A stretch of 64,000 nt of DNA from [Clostridium] asparagiforme DSM 15981 (GTDB taxonomy: Bacteria > Bacillota > Clostridia > Lachnospirales > Lachnospiraceae), in the NCBI GenBank assembly GCA_025149125.1, contig CP102272.1:62001-126000 (forward strand). Reading direction: 5' to 3'. Under the pieces are notes generated by a model that saw only the letters and a program-made list of their open reading frames with translations, made no database searches and was not told where the DNA came from. Below are positions 60,215-64,000 of this stretch, piece by piece. How positions within the stretch are numbered: position 1 is the stretch's first letter; the number at the start of each line of letters is the position of its first letter. The translations under genes and the position numbers were made by a program.

Positions 60215-60973
60215 TTAATTTCTTCGGTCCTCCACCAGCAGCGTGCGGATGGTGTCCGGAGAGGGTTTGCGGTTCAGGACGTAGAGCGTATAGATCCGCC
60301 TGGGGTTTAAGTTGACCCTTGCGGTGATGAGCGCGGTATCCGGGCGTGCAAAGCGGGCGACTCTCAGCGCATAGCTGCCGGAAGCCATGGGGCTGAAGCT
60401 GGTAACCTGGGCGAAGTTTATGGAGTTAAAGTAAATATTTCCCAGAGAGGCGTTGACGGAACCGCTGTAGCAGGCCAGATTGCACACCCTGAAACAGGAG
60501 GTGGTATTGGCGGTGGGGCAGGCATTGTCCGCGATGGACAGCAGATTCAGGCCTCCTGCGGAGTTGACAATGGCGATGGTCGCCATGCCGTCGCCCACGT
60601 ACATGGATTTTTGGAAATAGGTATTCTGGTTAGTGTCGATCACAATAAAGATGTGATGGCCCTGGGGGACCTGTCGGTAGTCGGTGACTTCCGGGGATTC
60701 CAGCCCCGTGTAGGCCAGCTGGTTGTCGATGCGCACGGTAAAGGGATTATAGCCGGCGGCGGCGTTCAGCAGGCGGACGGCCCCGTGGACCCACTGATGG
60801 CTGTTGCAGAAAACGCAGGGGGCCCCGGTATCCGGCATCACAGAGAGGTCTTGATCCACCGGTTCCTCGTAGGGCGATACGGCCATGCCGTAATCGGGGG
60901 AACTAAAATCCGGGTCAATCACTTCGTCACGGGCCTGGGCGGTATAAAGGGGAATGGCATCGCAATCGTTCAT
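60215..60973 (-). CDS. DUF4397-domain protein
   Basis: This 252-residue protein has a low-complexity N-terminal part (about 1-60) with CVFCNSHQW, then a DUF4397 repeat-type beta domain: AVRLLNAAAGYNPFTVRIDN, then YRQVPQGHHIFIVIDTN. A second similar unit follows (FRVCNLACYSGSVNASLGNI, then SFSPMASGSYALRVARF). No signal peptide is seen. Proteins with these repeats are often surface or spore-coat associated in Clostridia. AAGGTT precedes the ATG. The gene converges with the upstream transpeptidase gene. Confidence 0.82.
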   Translation of the reverse strand: MNDCDAIPLYTAQARDEVIDPDFSSPDYGMAVSPYEEPVDQDLSVMPDTGAPCVFCNSHQWVHGAVRLLNAAAGYNPFTVRIDNQLAYTGLESPEVTDYRQVPQGHHIFIVIDTNQNTYFQKSMYVGDGMATIAIVNSAGGLNLLSIADNACPTANTTSCFRVCNLACYSGSVNASLGNIYFNSINFAQVTSFSPMASGSYALRVARFARPDTALITARVNLNPRRIYTLYVLNRKPSPDTIRTLLVEDRRN

Positions 60974-61176
60974 AGATTAACCTTAATGAGAAGTTATAAT
61001 TAGTGTATGTGAAGTATAGGGCATTGCCACCTGTTTTAGATCGGCCGGATTTGGGGAAGGGCAGGCGGGCGAACGCAGATTGTCGTTTCCCCGGGCGTGT
61101 GTAACCAAGTTACGGAACGAATCCCGGCTTGTTGTTATAATTATAACAAATATAAAATCAACCTACGGAGGACGGA

Positions 61177-62889
61177 ATGGTTATGAAAGTATTGATAATC
61201 GGCGGAGTGGCAGGAGGGGCCACCGCGGCGGCCAGGCTGCGCCGCCTGGACGAGTCGGCGGAAATTGTGATTCTGGAACGGAGCGGCTATGTGTCCTATG
61301 CCAACTGCGGACTGCCTTACTATATCGGGGGAGTGATCGAGAAGAAACAGGCGCTGACCCTTCAGACCAAGGAGAGCTTTTGGAATCGGTTTCACATCGA
61401 TGTGCGGCTGAACAGCGAGGCGCTGTCCATTGACCGGGAGAGAAATACGGTGCGGGTGAGACACCTTCTGGACGGAAGCGAGTACGAGGAGGCTTACGAC
61501 AAGCTGATTCTGTCTCCGGGCGCAAAGGCCCTGAGACCGCCCCTGCCGGGGATCGACAGCCCCCGCATCTTTACCCTGCGCACTGTGGAGGACACCTTTG
61601 CCATCCGGGAACAGATCGAAAAGACCAGGCCGGGGAACGCGGTGGTCATCGGCGGTGGCTTTATCGGCCTGGAGATGGCGGAAAATTTGATCCACGCGGG
61701 CATAAAGACCACGCTGCTGCAGAGAGGGGACCAGGTGATGGCGCCCCTGGACTACGACATGGCCTGTCAGATTCACAGCTACCTGCGCGGGCGTGGCGTG
61801 GACCTGCGCTTAAACCAGACCGTGACCGGATTCTATGAGGAGGACGGACGGCTGTACACGCAGTTGGAGGGCCGGGAAGCGGTGGGAGCGGATCTGGCGA
61901 TTCTGGCCATCGGCGTTGCGCCGGAGACCCATCTGGCCAGGGAGGCCGGTCTTTCGCTGGGCATCCGGGAGTCCATTCTGGTCAACGAGCGGATGGAGAC
62001 CTCGGACCCGGACATCTACGCGGTGGGAGACGCGGTGCAGGTGCGCCACTTTGTCTCCGGCGCGGATTCCCTGATCGCGCTGGCCGGTCCCGCCAACAAA
62101 CAGGGCCGCATCGCTGCGGACAATATCTGCGGCCGGGACAGCCGTTTTGACGGCTCCCAGGGCTCATCCATCATCCGGCTCTTCGACATGACGGCCGCCT
62201 CCACCGGACTTAACGAGAAGGCCGCCACTGCGGCCGGTATTCCCTGGGAGGCCGTTGTGACCTACTCGGCCAGCCATGCCGCCTACTATCCGGGCGCCAC
62301 GGACATGACCGTCAAGACGCTGTATAACCCGGAGAGCGGACGGATTCTGGGCGCGCAGATCGTGGGCTTTGACGGCGTGGACAAACGCATCGACGTGCTG
62401 GCCACGGCGATCCGGGCGGGAATGACCGGGGAAGACTTGGAGGAGCTGGATCTGGCCTACGCGCCTCCCTACTCCTCAGCCAAAGACCCGGTGAACATGG
62501 CCGGTTTCGTGATCGGCAATATCCGCAGCGGTTTGTTGAAACAATTTAACTGGAAAGATCTGGAAGAATTGCAGAAACAGCGCGGCGATGGGAAGATCAC
62601 GCTTCTGGATACCCGCACGGAGCGGGAGTACTACCAGGGGCATTTCCAGGGCAGCGTGAACATTCCGTTAGATGAGCTGCGGGAGCGTTTGTCGGAGTTG
62701 GATCCTCAAAAACCGGTTTATGTCAACTGCCATAGCGGCCTGCGCAGCTACCTGGCCTGCCGTATTCTGACCGGAAACGGGTTTGAGTGCTACAATTTCT
62801 CCGGCGGCTACCGGTTCTACGAGTACATCGCCGGAGACCGGAACTACGACGAGACGCCAAGACATGCCTGCGGGGTGGAAATCCGCTGA
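61177..62889 (+). CDS. CoA-disulfide reductase with C-terminal rhodanese domain
   Basis: This 570-residue flavoprotein has an N-terminal FAD fold VLIIGGVAGGATAAARLRRL and the single active cysteine Cys44 in SYANCGLPYY. A second nucleotide fold VVIGGGFIGLEMAENL and the FAD block DIYAVGDAVQV follow, then a dimerisation domain. A rhodanese domain (about 465-570) has catalytic Cys518 in VNCHSGLRS. This fusion reduces CoA disulfide or persulfide using NAD(P)H. GGAGG precedes the first ATG; a second in-frame ATG lies two codons later. The neighbouring D-cysteine desulfhydrase-family gene points to sulfur handling. Confidence 0.92.
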   Translation: MVMKVLIIGGVAGGATAAARLRRLDESAEIVILERSGYVSYANCGLPYYIGGVIEKKQALTLQTKESFWNRFHIDVRLNSEALSIDRERNTVRVRHLLDGSEYEEAYDKLILSPGAKALRPPLPGIDSPRIFTLRTVEDTFAIREQIEKTRPGNAVVIGGGFIGLEMAENLIHAGIKTTLLQRGDQVMAPLDYDMACQIHSYLRGRGVDLRLNQTVTGFYEEDGRLYTQLEGREAVGADLAILAIGVAPETHLAREAGLSLGIRESILVNERMETSDPDIYAVGDAVQVRHFVSGADSLIALAGPANKQGRIAADNICGRDSRFDGSQGSSIIRLFDMTAASTGLNEKAATAAGIPWEAVVTYSASHAAYYPGATDMTVKTLYNPESGRILGAQIVGFDGVDKRIDVLATAIRAGMTGEDLEELDLAYAPPYSSAKDPVNMAGFVIGNIRSGLLKQFNWKDLEELQKQRGDGKITLLDTRTEREYYQGHFQGSVNIPLDELRERLSELDPQKPVYVNCHSGLRSYLACRILTGNGFECYNFSGGYRFYEYIAGDRNYDETPRHACGVEIR

Positions 62890-62959
62890 CAAAGGCCGCC
62901 CCGGGGCCGACCGTCTGCCCGCAGCGGGATGACCGTCCCCCCGGGGCCGCCACCGCACA

Positions 62960-63988
62960 TTACTTCCGGCAGCTCAAATCCCCCACAATCCCGCTCTCCG
63001 AGAACAGCGCCGTTGCGCCGCCGGTGTGCAGGAAAATAACGGTGCTGCCCTTAGGCACGCGGCCGTTCCGGATGTATTCCATCATGCCGTGAAAACTTTT
63101 TCCCGAGTAAACGGGGTCGGCAAAGATTCCCTCGGTCCGCGCCAGATAGCGGATGTCGTCGTTGGCGTCAGGGCTTGGGACTTCGTAGCCGGCCCCGTAA
63201 TACTGGTCGGTCACGGTAAACAGGTCCGCGGTGACGGTTTCGTCCGCGCCCATCAGGCGAAGGGCTTCGTTTGCCAGGGCGATCACTTCCTCCGGGTAGG
63301 AAGCCGGCTTAGGTCCCACCTCGATGCCCACCAGCTTGGTGTCGTTGCCCAGCAGAGCCTTGCCCGCGCAGAGGCCGGACAAGGTTCCGGTGCTGCCGGT
63401 GGCGGTGAACAGATAGTCCGGCTTCAGTCCCATGGCGGCCGCCTGCTCCATGGTTTCCACATAGGCGTCGGCGAATCCGCAGGCGCCAAGGGGCAGGGAA
63501 CCGCCGGTGGGGATGTTGTAGATTTTGTGTCCCTGGGCTTCCAGCTCCTTTATACGGCCCTGGATCAGGTCCTGGGATTCTTCCATGGTCTGTTTGGTGC
63601 TCTGGCCGTTGGCCGGGATAATGTTAATCTCCGCGCCCAGAATGGTGTCGAGGAGCAGGTTGGCCCGGATATCCGCCGCGTTTGGCTCCACGATGGCGGC
63701 CAGGAACAGCACCGGATTCAGTCCGCATTTGCGGGCGGCGGTGGCTGTCTCCATGGCGTGGTTGGACTGGGTGGCCCCGTAGGTGACCACGGTGTCACAG
63801 CCCTGCCGGATGGCGTCATGCAGAAGATATTCCAGTTTGCGTATTTTATTGCCGCCAAACAGCGTCATGCCGGAGAAATCCTCCCGCTTTACATACAGCT
63901 CCACCCCGTACTCCTCTGAGATCCGGTCCAGCCGGTGAAACGGCGTGGGATAAAACCCCAGCTTCAGCTTGCCCAGACGCCCCAGCAT
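62960..63988 (-). CDS. D-cysteine desulfhydrase / ACC deaminase family PLP enzyme
   Basis: This 342-residue PLP enzyme of fold type II starts MLGRLGKLKLGFYPTPFHRL. The Schiff-base lysine is in LFGGNKIRKLEYLL (about residue 50), followed by TYGATQSNHAMETATAARKC and FTATGSTGTLSGL, the phosphate-binding loop. The family splits D-cysteine into pyruvate, ammonia and sulfide or opens aminocyclopropane carboxylate; the sequence alone does not settle which. The start has only a weak ribosome site and the window ends 12 bases upstream, so a longer N-terminus is not excluded. It converges with the CoA-disulfide reductase gene. Confidence 0.88.
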   Translation of the reverse strand: MLGRLGKLKLGFYPTPFHRLDRISEEYGVELYVKREDFSGMTLFGGNKIRKLEYLLHDAIRQGCDTVVTYGATQSNHAMETATAARKCGLNPVLFLAAIVEPNAADIRANLLLDTILGAEINIIPANGQSTKQTMEESQDLIQGRIKELEAQGHKIYNIPTGGSLPLGACGFADAYVETMEQAAAMGLKPDYLFTATGSTGTLSGLCAGKALLGNDTKLVGIEVGPKPASYPEEVIALANEALRLMGADETVTADLFTVTDQYYGAGYEVPSPDANDDIRYLARTEGIFADPVYSGKSFHGMMEYIRNGRVPKGSTVIFLHTGGATALFSESGIVGDLSCRK

Positions 63989-64000
63989 GTCTCTTATTTC

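Overview
The window reads as a chromosome segment of a gut-type Clostridium relative, most likely Lachnospiraceae. The reasons are a tandem glycine riboswitch before a complete glycine cleavage operon, a DUF3881-type protein, a penicillin-binding protein with a MecA_N-like domain, strong AGGAGG ribosome sites and a Tn1549-like conjugative element. The species cannot be fixed from the sequence. No rRNA or CRISPR array was seen.

Region 1 (1-5.2 kb, + strand) holds the ATPase pair of an oligopeptide-type ABC importer, two tandem C45/penicillin-acyltransferase-like amide hydrolases and a PrpF-family isomerase. It looks like an uptake-and-hydrolysis locus for N-acyl or peptide-like compounds. Region 2 (5.3-12.7 kb, - strand) is the glycine cleavage operon gcvT-gcvH-gcvPA-gcvPB-lplA-lpdA. 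It has a recognisable promoter, a two-aptamer glycine riboswitch and a terminator hairpin. A DUF3881-like gene follows on the + strand.

Region 3 (13,881-45,578) is an integrative conjugative element of about 31.7 kb inserted in the anticodon loop of a tRNA-Arg(CCU) gene. The 5' half of the tRNA is at 13,849 and its 3' half at 45,568-45,609, and both share an 11-base core. Just inside the left end the element carries a second, complete tRNA-Arg(CCU), probably replacing the broken one. From left to right the element holds: integrase and excisionase-like genes; Tn916 ORF7/ORF8-like sigma factor and helix-turn-helix genes; cargo of an ECF transporter plus a heterodimeric exporter-fold ABC pair under an AraC regulator (candidate chelator or siderophore uptake); an XRE regulator, a probable oriT, MobC and a MOBP relaxase on the + strand; and a long - strand transfer operon. 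That operon runs RepA, PcfB, VirD4, Maff2, VirB6-like, PrgI, VirB4, a small protein, a cytosine methyltransferase with two apparent frame changes, NlpC/P60, DUF4315, DUF4366, TopB, two ArdA-related proteins and a Cys-rich protein. The relaxase and transfer operons converge on a two-way terminator near 28.0 kb.

Region 4 (45.6-53 kb) is AT-richer and patchy. It holds an alpha/beta hydrolase, small orphan genes separated by a repeated palindromic spacer, a frameshifted nucleotidyltransferase remnant, a YjbR protein, several small membrane proteins (one with an OadB signature), a YARHG fragment, an M23 peptidase, a DUF3795 protein and a GNAT enzyme. Region 5 (53-64 kb) is ordinary chromosome: a DHHW/MBOAT acyl-transfer pair, a YolD and Y-family polymerase pair, a transpeptidase, a DUF4397 protein, a CoA-disulfide reductase with a rhodanese domain, and a D-cysteine desulfhydrase-family enzyme.
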